The notes below the pieces were generated by a model. It did not search any database, had not been told where the DNA came from, and saw only the letters and a program-made list of their open reading frames with translations. From positions 2,196,306-2,260,305 of the forward strand of contig CM119266.1 in the NCBI GenBank assembly GCA_051294375.1: a stretch of 64,000 nucleotides of DNA. Direction: 5' to 3'. Shown piece after piece: positions 34,910 through 48,600 of this stretch. Position 1 is the first letter of the stretch. Every line of letters begins with the position of its first letter. The stretch is from Paraspadella gotoi. Its lineage: Eukaryota; Chaetognatha. The translations under genes and the position numbers were made by a program.

Positions 34910-37002
34910 CAAAGTAGCAATCTTGTTCGGGTTAAAACAGGAAGAAAGAAATGCGACGATTCAAGCGAAGAGATTTTATTGTCTCGATTTTGGTTCAGAC
35001 TTTATAATAATAATATATAATATATAATCTTATAATACTATAAGACTACTATTCTAAAATATACAGGCTTGTAGTTGTACAAGTTGTACAGGGATGTTTT
35101 AAATTTCGTTTAAAACCGAATCAAGTTTTTGAGAAGAAGAAAAAGGTGACACGTTAATCGGCGAAATCCCAAGAAAATAGAGAACCATTATCTGGCACCA
35201 AATTTTTTTTCTCTCGACATCAGACTTTCAAAAAGTGTCTCTCTCTCGCTCTTTATCTCCCTCTCTCTCTTTTTTTTCTATCTCGCTCTCGCTCTCGCTC
35301 GCTCGCTCGCTCGTTCTCTCCATTTTTCCGCGTCATTTCCCAGCGACTGCAATGGTAACGATGTGATATTAAGTCGCTCTCTCTCTCTCTCTCTCNNNNN
35401 NNNNNNNNNNNNCTCTCTCTCTCTTTCTTTTTCCTTTCACCCTTTTTTTTAACGAGTTAGGTTCTGTATTCTTTTGTCTTTTAACCGCACTTGTTTCGAT
35501 TTTTTTAGACTGTCTCATTTTAAGATTAAAACAAACCTTACATCCATGTTTTTTTCTTAATGTTTTTTATATAATTCATCTATGAATATTAATTTAATCA
35601 TTTAACATTTAAGTATTTGTTTTTATTAATATTATTTTGTTGTTCTTTTTTTTCCTTTTTTCATCCTTCACATCTTTTAACCTTCTTTCCTCTTCCTCCT
35701 CCTTCCCTTTACCGCGCACCCCATCCCTACCCTCTTCTCTCCATCCCCTCCATCCTCGCTCAAAGAGGGCGTGGCTGCACTCGAAAGGCGGTTATCCTGG
35801 CCGCGAGGCGGCGCTTGAATCGGTGGGCGTCGCCGCTTATGAGAGTCCGCGTCCCTTTTTCTTTTTGCGCTGGGGAGAGTTAATAGAGAAGAGGGAGAGA
35901 AGGTGTGTCGGTTTGAGCGGAAGGGAAAGGAAGGTTAGCTGAGAGTCATGGTGTTAAAGGTTGATCGCTCNNNNNNNNNNNNNNNNNNNNNNNNNNNNNN
36001 NNNNNNNNNNNNNNNNNNNNNNNNNNNNNNNNNNNNNNNNNNNNNNNNNNNNNNNNNNNNNNNNNNNNNNNNNNNNNNNNNNNNNNNNNNNNNNNNNNNN
36101 NNNNNNNNNNNNNNNNNNNNNNNNNNNNNNNNNNNNNNNNNNNNNNNNNNNNNNNNNNNNNNNNNNNNNNNNNNNNNNNNNNNNNNNNNNNNNNNNNNNN
36201 NNNNNNNNNNNNNNNNNNNNNNNNNNNNNNNNNNNNNNNNNNNNNNNNNNNNNNNNNNNNNNNNNNNNNNNNNNNNNNNNNNNNNNNNNNNNNNNNNNNN
36301 NNNNNNNNNNNNNNNNNNNNNNNNNNNNNNNNNNNNNNNNNNNNNNNNNNNNNNNNNNNNNNNNNNTCACAAGGTGAGCAGTCGATGCTTTTTTTTTCTC
36401 TCTTCGAGGTTAAGCGACTCTGAAACCGGTCTAGCTTTGAAATGCTCGATCAGGGCCAGGGCGACAAGGCTCTAGTGTTCTTTTTGCGTCAGCGCGTTTC
36501 AGAATGGAGACCATCGCGGCAGCAACGACGAAAACGAAGACGACAACAATGGAAGCTAATTAACTACCAATCAAATTAAAAACTAGCGCCTGTCTCGATT
36601 GCAAGCTTTGAAGGCCTTTCTGTGTAATCTGTCAAAATTATGAAACAAGGATAGCTAATTCATTTAAATGAGTGGATAATTTTATTAGTTATAATAGATA
36701 TAATAGATAATTAATAGAAGTTTCCGATTGGTCCAAACGATTCGATTCCACATCGAATTTCATGCATGATTCGAATCTATCGATATATCCTGGAATATAG
36801 TTATAAATTCTCAATTCCTTCTCACGTCAAATGTCAAATATCAAATGTCCAAATATCCTTCGTCTCAAATGATATATAATATATAAAATCGATTAGGTCG
36901 TTTCCTTTCTTCCTTCTTCTCTTTTTTCCTTTCCTTTCCTCCCTCCCCCGATTTTCCTCTCTTCCTCCCCATCTCCTTCTCACCGAAGTCTATTTATGAG
37001 AA

Positions 37003-37038
<36 letters not shown>

Positions 37039-37438
37039 TCCGCTTTGGACTCGTGCGGCGATTCGAATCCAAGCCAAAGCGTTTATCGCCCCCCTCGGCC
37101 CTTTTATCTTCTTCTTCCTCTTCCTCCATTCTCTTTTCCTCCCTCTCGTCCTCCCTATCGTCTAATTCTCTTCTTCTCATTTCTCTTTTCTACTTCCTCT
37201 TTCTTTCCCTCCTTTCATTTCCCTCCTCTTCGTCCTCTACCGATTCTCTCTCCTCCTTCTTTTATTTCCTCCCTCTCATCTCGGGCATTTTCTCTTTTCC
37301 TCCCTGTCTTCTTCCTCGTCATCGTCCTCTCTTTTCCTCCCTCTCTTCCTCTTCCTCCTCCTCATCCTCTCTGCTTTGACCTCACGCTCCATTACCTCCC
37401 TGATTCCTCATCGCTCTCGTCGTCTGCTTTGAGGCGAC

Positions 37439-37532
<94 letters not shown>

Positions 37533-37938
37533 AGTAATTTACTTTGGCACTGGCATTTTTCTTCCTAAATTCAATAAATAAAAAACCTAACTGAATTTTT
37601 TTATTATTAAAGTCGATATTTATAGTACAATTACAAATCGTATGTTAGTTTCCAATTAATGTCAACTTTATTAGAAATATTTACGGAAATGAAGGCGTTT
37701 GAAGAAAGTTGACACTCAGCGACATTTGAAAATATGTGGCGACAGCAGCAATGGAATCAATGGAATCAATAGAATCATGACCGCAATTGGCAGCATCAGT
37801 GACAATGACCGTACGTAAAGCATTTGCAGCATTTACGACTTGCGTGAAATTCTGAGTATATTTATCTTTTGTAGCACTAGCGAAATTTGCGGCAATTTCG
37901 GAATTTGCGGCATTCGCGGTATTAGCGATAGTTATTGA

Positions 37939-38005
37939 ATTCGCGACACTTGCGGCACTTGCGGCACTTGCGGCACTTGCGGCACTTGCGGCACTTGCGG
38001 CATGA
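37939..38005. repeat. 9-bp repeat (GCGGCACTT)n
   Basis: Seven to eight tandem copies, preceded from about 37,760 by degenerate relatives (GCAGCATTTGC, GCGAAATTTGC). So the array grew from an older degenerate zone. Confidence 0.9.
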
Positions 38006-38079
38006 GCGGAGAATCCGACTCGAAGGAAATCGTTTTTCGACTTGGACGATTTGGAGGAAACGAACGATTTTCTTCTTCG

Positions 38080-38149
<70 letters not shown>

Positions 38150-38394
38150 CCTCTTTCATCCCCTTTTATTTTATTTCTATTTTATTTCTAAACTTAAATA
38201 TAGAAGAATTCCGTTTCATCCTCTTATCTACTACAATCCATAAGTTAACTCTTTTTAACAGTTAATACCACAGACACCCCTCGACCCCTTATCCTCCTCC
38301 TCCTCTTCTTACTCCTCCCCCCCGAGATGCGCCTTTCTCTTATTTCTTCGAGTCGGTCGCGTCTTCGCGGTTCATTTGGTGCTTGACAGAAGGG

Positions 38395-38770
38395 AAATAA
38401 GGCAAGGATGAAAGGGGAACGGAAAGCTTGGTGAAAGGGGAATGAGGGAAGAGATGAAAGGAAAGCGGAAAGCTTGGTGACAGGGGAATGAGGGAAGAGA
38501 TGAGAGGAAAGCGGAGAGCTTGGTGAAAGGGGAATGAGGGAAGGGATGAAAGGGGAGCGGAAAGCTTGGTGAAAGGGGAATGAGGGAAGAGATGAAAGGA
38601 AAGCGGAAAGCTTGGTGAAAGGGGAATGAGGGAAGGGATGAAAGGAAAGCGGAGAGCTTGGTGAAAGGGGAATTAGGGAAGAGATGAAAGGAAAGCAGAG
38701 AGCTTGGTGAAAGGGGAATGAAGGAAGAGATGAATAGAAAGTGGAGAACTTGTTAAAAGAGGTAGTAGGA
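38395..38770. repeat. 46-bp minisatellite
   Basis: Seven to eight copies of a purine-rich unit containing GGAAAGCTTGGTGAAAGGGG, decaying toward the right end. The minus strand is open across it only because the period lacks stops. Confidence 0.9.
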
Positions 38771-38983
38771 AAGCTTGGTAAAAGGAGACAAGAATAATAT
38801 AAGATCGGAGATCTCGGTAAAAAGAAAATAAATGAATTATAAAGGGAGAGATGAAAGCTTGAGAAGAATCTCTTGAGAGCTTGCTTTCTCAACTTTCTTT
38901 CTTCCGCCTCAATAAAGACGAAGAATCTGGTCCTTGTTTCGACGTAGAACTCTCTCTGTCTTTGTCTCCCTCTCTCTCTTTTT

Positions 38984-39022
<39 letters not shown>

Positions 39023-40274
39023 CTCTACCCCCTTTGTGGCTCTGAAGAAGACTTTGCTGTCCTTAATCGCTGAGCATTTCATCTCGGAGTTCATCATTAC
39101 ATACTCTCTCTCTCTTTCTTTCTTCTTTTCTCTCATTTCTCTCTTCCTCTCTCTCTCTCTCTCGCTCTCTCTCTCTCTCTAAGACCCAAAGACTCGTATC
39201 GTTTCAACAAATAATTATAATCAGTTTTTAGTCGCATCTGCTTATCAGCAGATCCCGACTCTATAATTCACTTTGTCGATCCTCAATATTGTCGGGCATT
39301 CACTTATATCATGTCAGAACATCGAATTATGATAAATTATGCAAAGAAAATTATGTCCGTCCGTCTGTCTTAGCAAAAAACACCAATTACTCGTGATTGT
39401 ATGGATGGATTGGAATGAAATTTTGTGTGTGGGTAGTGAAGTGAGTGATTGAGCTGGATATGAAGTTTCGATGAAATCGTCTGAGTTGAAATGAGTTTAA
39501 ATGGAAAAAACAAAAAAATATATTTCACTATTTGAACGCCAATTACTCATGAGTGGATGGGGCGATTGACTTTAAATTTTAAATGTGGGTAGTGAAGTGT
39601 GTGATTAAGCTGGAAATCAAGTGGAAATGAGTTTAAGTGAAAATGAGTTTAAATGGAAAAAAACAAAAAACCGGTTTCACTAATTGATTAAGCTTCTTTT
39701 TCTTTTTATAATAAATGTAAATGCAAAATGTATTAATTGAAAAAATAATTAATCAGTTAATTAATCAATTAGTCAATTAATTAATCAATAATTAATTAAT
39801 CAGTCAAATAATCAATCAAAACAAATATTTCAGATCAAATTAATTAATTAATTGCTTAATTAATTATCGATAATGATCATGGGCAGATTAATTAATTAAT
39901 TAACTTGAATTAATTAATTAATTAATTATTAATTAATTACCAATAATGATCGTAGGCAGATCCGACATTGTTAGCTCAAACTGGTTTTTGTTTTTTTGTT
40001 TTTTTGTTTTTTTCTCAAAAGGTATTTTTTTCCAAGCATAAAAAGTTCATATATATCTCCAACAAAGTATTAATATTGGAATTAATTATTAATATTTAAT
40101 GAATAAGAATTAAGTTTAACGATTATCACCATCCCCTTAAATTCGTCCCCACTCCTCCTACTCCCGTCCCCCAACTTTGACGAAGGGAGAGACAAATCCT
40201 TTCCCTTCCTTTCGACGATTTTTCTTTCTATTTCTTTCATCAACTTCGCTTGACCCTTCATTTATTTCCTGTCT

Positions 40275-40308
<34 letters not shown>

Positions 40309-40959
40309 NNNNNNNNNNNNNNNNNNNNNNNNNNNNNNNNNNNNNNNNNNNNNNNNNNNNNNNNNNNNNNNNNNNNNNNNNNNNNNNNNNNNNNNNNNNN
40401 NNNNNNNNNNNNNNNNNNNNNNNNNNNNNNNNNNNNNNNNNNNNNNNNNNNNNNNNNNNNNNNNNNNNNNNNNNNNNNNNNNNNNNNNNNNNNNNNNNNN
40501 NNNNNNNNNNNNNNNNNNNNNNNNNNNNNNNNNNNNNNNNNNNNNNNNNNNNNNNNNNNNNNNNNNNNNNNNNNNNNNNNNNNNNNNNNNNNNNNNNNNN
40601 NNNNNNNNNNNNNNNNNNNNNNNNNNNNNNNNNNNNNNNNNNAGAGAGAGAAAGTGATTAGCGAAAGAGAAACTTATTAAAATTATAGAACAGAGAGACA
40701 GAGACAGACGGGAAAAGAGATGGGCAGACAGACAGACAGACAGAACGTCATATAACGAGAGGGACTAACAGACAGACAGACAGTCAAATAAAGAGACTCA
40801 CACCCACAGTTCACCGTGGTCGGACTCCATTTCAATTTTCTCCATTCGATTTCAAAATTGAAACTTCAATTCGTGATTTCTGAGAAATTCTTCGCCTTCA
40901 CGTCTCAACTTTGACCTCAAAATCCGTTTTGCTCGTGGAGATTGAAGAAAGAGGAAGTC

Positions 40960-41086
<127 letters not shown>

Positions 41087-41199
41087 GGAGGCCAGGAAAA
41101 GGAATCCTCTCTCTCACCTCCAAATCCGACGTTCGTTTGTAATCGAGTCTCCATCTTCCTTTTGATCTTTTGACAAAAGACTCGACGGATTTTTCCATC

Positions 41200-41510
41200 C
41201 ATTTTCTCTTTCCTTTCCTCCGATTTCTTCGACTTTTTTCTTTCCTTTCCTCCGATTTCTTCGACTTTCTCTTTCCTTTCCTCCGATTTCTTCGACTTTT
41301 CTCTTTCCTTTCCTCCGATTTCTTCGACTTTTCTCTTTCCTTTCCTCCGATTTCTTCGACTTTTCTCTTTCCTTTCCTCCGATTTCTTCGACTTTTCTTT
41401 TTCCTTTCCTCCGATTCCTTCGACTTTTCTCTTTCCTTTCCTCCGATTTCTTCGACTTTTTTCTTTCCTTTCCTCCGATTTCTTCGACTTTTCTCTTTCC
41501 TTTCCTTTTA
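41200..41510. repeat. 32-33-bp minisatellite
   Basis: About nine copies of a pyrimidine-rich unit containing CCTTTCCTCCGATTTCTTCG. Minus-strand translation gives repeating Lys/Arg/Glu peptides, which I treat as fortuitous. Confidence 0.9.
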
Positions 41511-41938
41511 TTTCTTTTTTTCTTTCCTCGTATTTTCCTTTTTTTTTTGCTCTCCTCACCTTTGTTCTGTTTCCTTTCCTCTCCTTTTCCTTTTTCCTTC
41601 CTCCATTACATCTTCTTTTTCCTCCATTTATTTCTCCTTTCTTTGTTCCTCTTTAAATCCTCTTCACTTTCTTTTCATTTAACTTTCCTCCCCCCAAATC
41701 GTCTCCCTCCCTTCTCTCCCCTTCCACATCCCTCGATCAACCCCTCAACACCCCACCCTCCATTTCGACGCCCGAAATTCGAGTCGATTAATCCGCGCGG
41801 TGACGTCACTCGGCGTCACTTTCGACGTCACATCGGACCGTCGCTTCGTTTCCGGCTCAAACCACGCCCCCCCCCCGTCCGCCACCCACTCTCTGCTTCT
41901 TCTTCGCCGACAGCGACGCCCTCCACCGGCACATTTCC

Positions 41939-42328
41939 ATGTTAATTCGAAATTGCTTTTTCTCGGTCGCCATTTTGACCGGAGGACGACGACGACGACG
42001 ACGACGTACTACCATCGACATTTCCGGTTATTGCGCCACCTTAACGGACGTGATGGGGTTAGGGTACGATCGCGCCCCGGCCCGCCCTCCATCTCCTCTC
42101 TTTAATCGGATCTCCAGCCCGCTTTCACCCCCCCCCCAAATACTCACAGATTTAGACCCCCCTCCACAATCCGCTATGCCCGGCGGCCCCCTTCCAGAAC
42201 CCGTTCTTCCAATCGGTTCTCCTGATTTAGGGTTATCGCCCGCTGCTCACCTTCGATCTTTCGTCATCAAAGACTCGGGATCCAGATTGTTATGGCCGCT
42301 TTGGTCGTTGTCGTCGTTGCTGGTGTAG
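41939..42328 (+). CDS. Hypothetical Pro-rich ORF
   Basis: ATG frame of 129 residues. A GAC microsatellite encodes an Arg run near residue 20. Beyond it lies a Pro/Leu/Ser-rich stretch with balanced composition (GPLPEPVLPIGSPDLGLSP). It could be a first exon or a chance frame. No domain or splice partner identified. Confidence 0.2.
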   Translation: MLIRNCFFSVAILTGGRRRRRRRTTIDISGYCATLTDVMGLGYDRAPARPPSPLFNRISSPLSPPPQILTDLDPPPQSAMPGGPLPEPVLPIGSPDLGLSPAAHLRSFVIKDSGSRLLWPLWSLSSLLV

Positions 42329-43667
42329 TCGTTGTTGTGGTTGTCGTCGTTGTTGTGGTTGTCGTCTTTGTTGTTGACGTCGTTGTTCATGTTGTTTATG
42401 TCAATCTTTTTTTGTTGTTTATGTCAATCTCTCTTTGTCAATCTCGCCGTCGTCATTATTTAGATCCACATTGATATAGTAACTTTGGTCTTTGTCGTCG
42501 TTGTTGTCGCTGCTGCGTCTGCAGCTATTGCTTCAATTGTTGTTGTTGTCGTCGTTGTTTTCGCTGCTGCTTCTGCAGCTGTTGCTTCAATTTTTGTTGT
42601 TGTCGCTGTTGTTTTCAACTTATTTGTTGTCATCAAGCATAATCATCTTTGTCGTCTTTAACTCCTTTTTCTTCGTCTTCATTGTTATCGCTGTCACTTC
42701 TTTGTCTTCGTCGTCGTCGTCTTTATCGTCGATGTCGTCGTCGTCGTCGTTGTTGTGTGTCCAGTCAAATTGTCAATTTGTCACAGCAAAAAACTAAAAC
42801 AGTATTTTTTTTTTTAAATTTAAAATCTTCTAAAATATGAATTAGTAATTGTATCGCCTCACCAGTCACCACCCAGCGTTTCTTCTCTCCCTTCGTTTCT
42901 CCGTCGTCGTCGTTAGCCTTTTGTCTTTCGACAGACGACGTCGTTACGATAAACGATTTCAGCGCTCACTGTAAGAAGGACTGCAACGACGTCGGTTACG
43001 ACTGTACTTTTTGTCATTAGAATAACGATTACACAACTGGGTTTTCTTTTACTTTTTAATTTTTTTTTTTTACTTTCGGATTTTTGAAATAAAAAAAAAA
43101 CTGATTGTGTCACCAAAAGTGATTTCTATTTACTGAGGATGACTAAAGTAACGACGAAGACGACGACGACGACGACGGCCATCATGTTTTTTTTTCGTAC
43201 ACAGACCCCGATGCCTAAGCGACGCCGTCACAGCTAAATATGCGGAGCTTTTTCACTACGGTTTAAACTCTCTCTCTCTCCCTCTCTCTCTTCCTCCATC
43301 TTCTTCTCTCCGGTCTCTCTCTTCTCTCTCTCTCTCTCTTCTCTCTCCTCTCTCCTCCTCACTCTCTCTCTCTCGCCCTCATCTTCCACATAAAAAATGG
43401 TCCAATTCCACCCTTGAAACCACTCGAAACAAATGGAGGACGCAGATGGAATCCTGGCACCATGAAAGGGAATTGACACGCATAAGAGGCCATTGTCTCA
43501 TAACTCGATGATGATGATAGAGATAAAAGGAAGAGGAGGAGGAGGAGGAGGAGGAGGAGGAAGAGGAGGACGATGAAGTGATGATGGTTTGATGCCGACC
43601 TGACAATTTTGAAAGTCGTTTGGTTAAAAGGCTCGAGAATGGCTTTTTTCGTCGTGGCGCAGGAAAT

Positions 43668-43777
<110 letters not shown>

Positions 43778-44103
43778 GAGAAATCTCGCAGTTACTTTTC
43801 TGAGTTCACGTTTCGAATTTCTTCACAGATAAACGATGAGTCATCAAAGTGATTTCTATTCTTGAATTATGAGATTTTGAAAATGAAATTTCGGGTTCCC
43901 TTTATTAGCTTTAAGTTAAGCTGTAAGTTAAGCTTTAAGTGAATCCACAGTTCTTAACAAAATACCAATTATAATTATACAGTCGTTTAAATTTTATTTG
44001 TTAGTTTTTTCTCATTAATTTTTTTTTTTCAAGAAATGATTTCAACTTTGGAAACAAACACTTTTTTCCCGCCACAAAAAGCCAATAATAATCATCGTCA
44101 TTT

Positions 44104-45084
44104 TCAGCCCATCATCGTCATCGTCCTCCCATCGTCGTAGTCGTCGTCGTCGTCGTCGTCGTCGCCGTAAGGGTTCGTTCCAAATCCTGGTTTTTTGACG
44201 GAATGAGATTTTTTCTTTTTGGAACCGGAATCTTTATGACTTCCTTCTTTGTGATGTCTTTCGGCATCTTTTGTTTTCTTTTTGTCGCCGAAACAAGAAA
44301 AGCAGTAGTGACGCCCTCCGTCGCCGGTGGCGTTGTTGTTGTTGTTGTTTATTCTGTTGTTGTTGTTGTTGTTGCCCTTGTCGTTTTGACCCTGCCGTTT
44401 ATGGGGATGTGAACTTATCAATATCAACTTGGTTGGTTACGCTCTCATTATAGTCCACAGTAAATACGGTAAAATGTCATTTAATATTTATGTTTTTAAA
44501 TATTACATAAAAATAATATACAGAAATATGAATTATTATATACCTAGTAAACATTTACTGTCGTTTACTATCATTTTCTATCAATTTTATAACTAACCGA
44601 TTCCCCGTCTCTTGTTGTCCGAGCGACTCGAGACTCCGTCGTGTCGTCGTTTCGACTTAAAGGCTCAGCCCAATTCATCCTCGGGGTTTGATTGGGCCTC
44701 TTGGCCCGATTCGAAGCCTCGGCCCAATGAGAGGTCGAATGCTTATTGCTGTTTTGAAATGGATTCGTTTCGAACTGAGGCTTTCGGTTTTTCTGCGGAG
44801 AAATAAAAACGCCTTTCTGGATTACGTGTGATAATATAAAATACAATTTAAACGGATTATAAGTATCTGGGTGCTCTGATATTTAAGAAACTCAGAGTCT
44901 TGCTATGTATCTATCTTGTGAGAGGGATAGAGGGCGAAGATAGCTTATTTATAAAATGAATGTATAGTTTTTACATTGCTTGTTCTCACTCTTTCATTCT
45001 TCCCCCTTCCATTGTGCTTACTTTTTTCCCGGTGGAAGAATCGTCAGATTGCAAAGACTTCACGTCCTTTTTACTCGTTTTCGT
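44104..45084 (-). CDS. Lys/Asn/Asp-rich protein, three 3' exons
   Basis: Three phase-0 exons: 45084-45022, 44792-44598 and 44391-44104, encoding 181 residues to the stop. Donors are GTAAGC and GTTAGT and acceptors TTTAG, CGCAG and GGCAG; phases match at both junctions. The first exon is Lys/Ser/Asp-rich. The second is Asn/Arg/Thr-rich (SNRAKRPNQTPRMNWAEPLS). The last holds two Asn runs, a CFSCFGDKKK cluster, a Lys/His/Ser-rich basic region and a terminal poly-Asp run. The protein looks largely disordered. The upstream exons are not found: the region at 45.1-45.6 kb is transposon-derived. It may be a separate gene or a downstream part of the gene at 45661-49689. No family recognised. Confidence 0.55.
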
Positions 45085-45164
45085 CTAAAGGTACAAATCT
45101 TTTTATGAATATTTTAATTTTTAAATTTAACAAAGTTTGGAAATGTTTTCGTCAACGATTTTTT

Positions 45165-45530
45165 ATTAGTATAAGGACATGTTTCGACTCTTCATTTCGA
45201 GTCTTCATCAGCAGTAATGATGCATTAACAAATTTGTGTAAAAGAAGGGAGAGAGAGAGAGAGAGAAAAAAAAACAGGGAGAGACAAAATAATACATTAT
45301 GTAATGTACAACAAAGAATAAATTTAAACTAATGGTGAATTTAACAATTATTCTAGTAATAAATAGATAGTAATGAAAGGAAAGAAAGTTTTTAAATGTG
45401 AAATGATACATTTTGTGAGGGATAGATAAGTGAATGTTAAAGTGAAAAATTTGTTAAATCTCTATACTCAACGAAGCCGAAAGGATTAACACAATTTTTA
45501 AATTAAAATACTTTTCAAATATTAGATAGG
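45165..45530. mobile_element. Dispersed repeat with ribozyme-like core
   Basis: Shares with 55800-56110 the order: hammerhead-like core, GA tract, ACATTA-TAATGTACAACA palindrome-like block, then an AT-rich tail ending near AAGTGAAAAAT. This defines a dispersed element with at least two copies here. No ORF visible. Confidence 0.5.
45181..45211 (-). ncRNA. Hammerhead-ribozyme-like core C
   Basis: Minus strand reads CTGATGA, an A, a perfect 5-bp stem (GACTC/GAGTC), then GAAAC, two bases and GTC. These are the conserved hammerhead core blocks in order, with a minimal stem III. An extra A separates CTGATGA from stem II, and stem I pairing is weak, so activity is uncertain. Confidence 0.4.
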
Positions 45531-45660
45531 TTGGAACTTCGCACCTTAGAATGTCCAGCTGCAGTATCGGATTTAAATCTGAAAGTTTTTACGTGAAACA
45601 TAAAATTATGATAGAGATCTGCCTGCACCCATCCTCTCGCTCACAACTCCTCCCCCCACA

Positions 45661-48600
45661 TTACTTAGCCTTTGACTGCTTCCCCTTCGACCGCTTGCCC
45701 CCTTTGGGCCGCGAACGCCCTTTGGATCCGGCCGCCGAACCGGGGAAGGAAGGATCCGCGTCCGCGAAAGATTCCGAGCCAACCGAGGGCCCTTCAAAAA
45801 TGAGGAATAGAATATTAAGTAAGCAAAGTGAAACTTGGTTTAAATTATAATTCTAGGAATTAGTTGGCCATAAAATATGTATTAAAAAAAATCAATTAGT
45901 AAAAGTAAATTATTTATAGAATTTCTTATGACATTCACTCCGGTCTAACCTTTGGTGTCGCGGCTTCCCCTTTCGCACTCCATCGATTGACGGACGCCGG
46001 AAGGATCCACGTCGTCGAGTTGGTCGTCCGCGTCTCCTGGAGGTGGCTGCATGGATCGAGGGTGAGAAGGGAAGAGCGAATGGGAGGAATTGGAAAGAGA
46101 GAAATTAGTTGGACAGAAAGTGTAGGATCGATTTTAGGTTTATTAACTATTAAATAAAATATTTTTATTACTAGGACTAGACTATTACTAGACCAAAAAA
46201 ATTCAAATAACGTATATTTATGATATTCTCGGTTGAGACCTTTTTTCAGCGTTGCCATGGCTACCAGCGTCTAATCGTCCTTATTAAAAGCTTAATTTTC
46301 AGTTCTTTCACTTTTCAACTACTCGACTTTTCGACTATTCGACTATTTCACATCTACGTTTGAAGACTTTTTCTCTTCTATCTTTTTGTCTCTTCGAAGG
46401 CATAAGCAGTTGCAGAAAGGAAATCCTTTTTTCTCGGCCAAAGGTGCGGCGTCGCCTGCGTCGCCTGCGTCGCCTGCGTCGCCTGCGTCGGCGGGGACAG
46501 CAGCTGCGTCTACGGCGAGGGAGTTGGCGTTGCGATTTTCCATCTGGGCGATTCTTTGCAACTGATAACGTTTCAACAAGAAATTTAATTGATGAGAGAG
46601 AGAGAGAGAGAGACAGAATTTTTTTATTGGTCAAAGGATATATGATTCATCTTAATTTGCCAATGAAGCAGCCAAACCTCCAACTGCCTCTGCTCCTCCA
46701 AATCTCGACGTCGCTCTCGACTCTCGATGCTGAATCTCTCCGCCATGTCTTCGAGGGTCATGTTCATCCAGACTTTGGAAGATGCTTTAAGGGGAAAACG
46801 ACTCTGTCTCTCTCTCTGGCTCTCTTTTCTCTTTTTGTCTGTCTTTTCTCACTTTTTCCCTTATTTTGTCTTTTCTTTGTCCTTTCTTTCTTTCTCTATT
46901 TCTTTCTTTCATTCCTTCTTTCTTTTTTCCCCTCATTCATTGTTCTTTCTCTCTCCCTTTTCTCACCCATGTGCAACGCCCTCTCATTGGCGTTGGCTTC
47001 ATTACTCTGATGATGTCGCTTCTTCATTTCCGCGTCAATCTGCATCTTCAACTCTCTGACCAAAATGGATGAGACTATTACAATTAAATTATTATTATTA
47101 TTATTATTGCTATTAACCCCGATCAAGCCTTCAGACTTTGGACAGGCTTTGTTGGGTTATTTCTTACAAGATATTAATATTGCGGGACCCTGCAAGCGTT
47201 CAATAAAGACTCTCTAACAAACGAGTTCATAAACTCCCCTTGGCTCCACTATCAATGAATTAATATATTATGGCGACAGCCGGGTTGCCTGCGATGCCCA
47301 TTGGGATGGGGCATCTCACAGTTGTCTTTGGGGGCTTCCGACCTCAGTGACGCCTCCAGTCACTGGCGCGGTTTACCCGAGGATCGTCTCGCTTTGCCAC
47401 CGCAGAGGGAAGTCGTTAGGACTGTGGATGGAAGACTACGACTGGGATAGCGTGTTCCCCCTCTGAGCCAATGGATTTAGTTGAAGGATGGAGGACGTGA
47501 GGCCGGTGTGAATATACCGGCCACATATAACAATTTTCTATAATACCTCCCCCCCAACTCACCTGTAGTAGGAGTCTACGTCGTTCTTAGAGATCGAGGA
47601 AGACTTTTTCAATTGAGATTTTCGTTCAAATCTGACTACCAAAACAATATAAACGCTCCTGGTAAAAAATTCTGGTAAAATATCGATGTAAAAACACTTG
47701 ATTCCGATCCTGTTGGCATCTGAAGGGCTCGCATTTTTTTTCTTCTCTGTCAATCATCAACATCTTGATATCAAACAAGCCAGAACAAATAGAACTGCTT
47801 CTGGACGGAAAAATTTTCTAATCTCTGATTTTATATAGAAATGAAAGGGATTTTTTCTTCCTTGAAAATGATATAAACGTGACTGAGGTATGTTCCTGTT
47901 CAACAAATGAGGTCCAATTTTGGAATGCTTTGCAAAGTGTTAAGGGTCTCAAAATTTTTCTTTAACATTTTATTTAGGTTATTTTGATATGATAAGAATC
48001 ATGGTAAAGTGAATTGTTCCATTTGGTGAAATTTTTATTTAAAGTAAAAGTAAAAGAGGAGTAACGATCGGAATTCTAAGAGTTTCAACCGGGAGTCAGA
48101 TTCGGAAAAATCTTCTATGGCGAAAATCTTCCAAAGAAGGGGTGAATTTTTCCGAAGATTTTGGTTAATATTTTCTATATTTATAGTCGGATTTTTTTGA
48201 AACTTAATATTAACAATATTGCCATCATTCTACCTTGGCCGGTAATAAGAATATATTAAAAAAGCTTCGGGCTTAGTTCGTCAGAGCTTAGTCCTACCTG
48301 TAGACGTCGGCCACAACAGAATCGTAGAGAAATTCGTGCAACTCCGAGATGAGATCTTTCCCTCAATTTCGAGTAGAGGTTCGCTGTAAACTTGGTTTTT
48401 GTAGTGGAGAAGTTCCTTCGCTTTGATCCTTCTCTTCTCCGCCTCCAGGGGATCCTCGCCCTCGATGTTGAGAAGGGGAATGGGTTGAAAGAAGGGGGAA
48501 GGGTGAATAAAAGAGCAGGGGAAGGGGTGATGAAATAAAGGGGAGGGGTGATAAAAGACTAGGGGGAAGTGGTGATAAAAGACAGGGGAAAGCGGTGATA

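Noticed and set aside
35637-35942. Coding-like stretch around GGYPGREAALESVG
   Set aside because: About 30 residues look natural, but both ends run into low-complexity sequence and the gap at 35971. Not enough to call an exon.
36370-36560. Signal-peptide-like minus-strand stretch (VVAAAMVSILKRADA)
   Set aside because: It resembles exon 1 of the Cys-rich family in composition, but it has no upstream ATG, lacks the C-x5-C...CC module, and no partner exons are visible next to the 396-N gap.
38245-38892. 215-residue Ser/Pro/Phe-rich minus-strand frame
   Set aside because: It overlaps the 46-bp minisatellite and its flank. The peptide repeat follows the DNA repeat exactly, with a frame-neutral period only by chance.
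41170-41682. Repetitive frames of Phe/Leu/Ser (plus) and Lys/Glu/Arg (minus)
   Set aside because: They come from the 32-33-bp minisatellite, whose unit merely lacks stops. No conserved start or domain.
43137-43192. Short Val-rich ORF resembling a signal peptide
   Set aside because: It encodes under 20 residues from a GTC microsatellite and stops at once, with no cysteine module.
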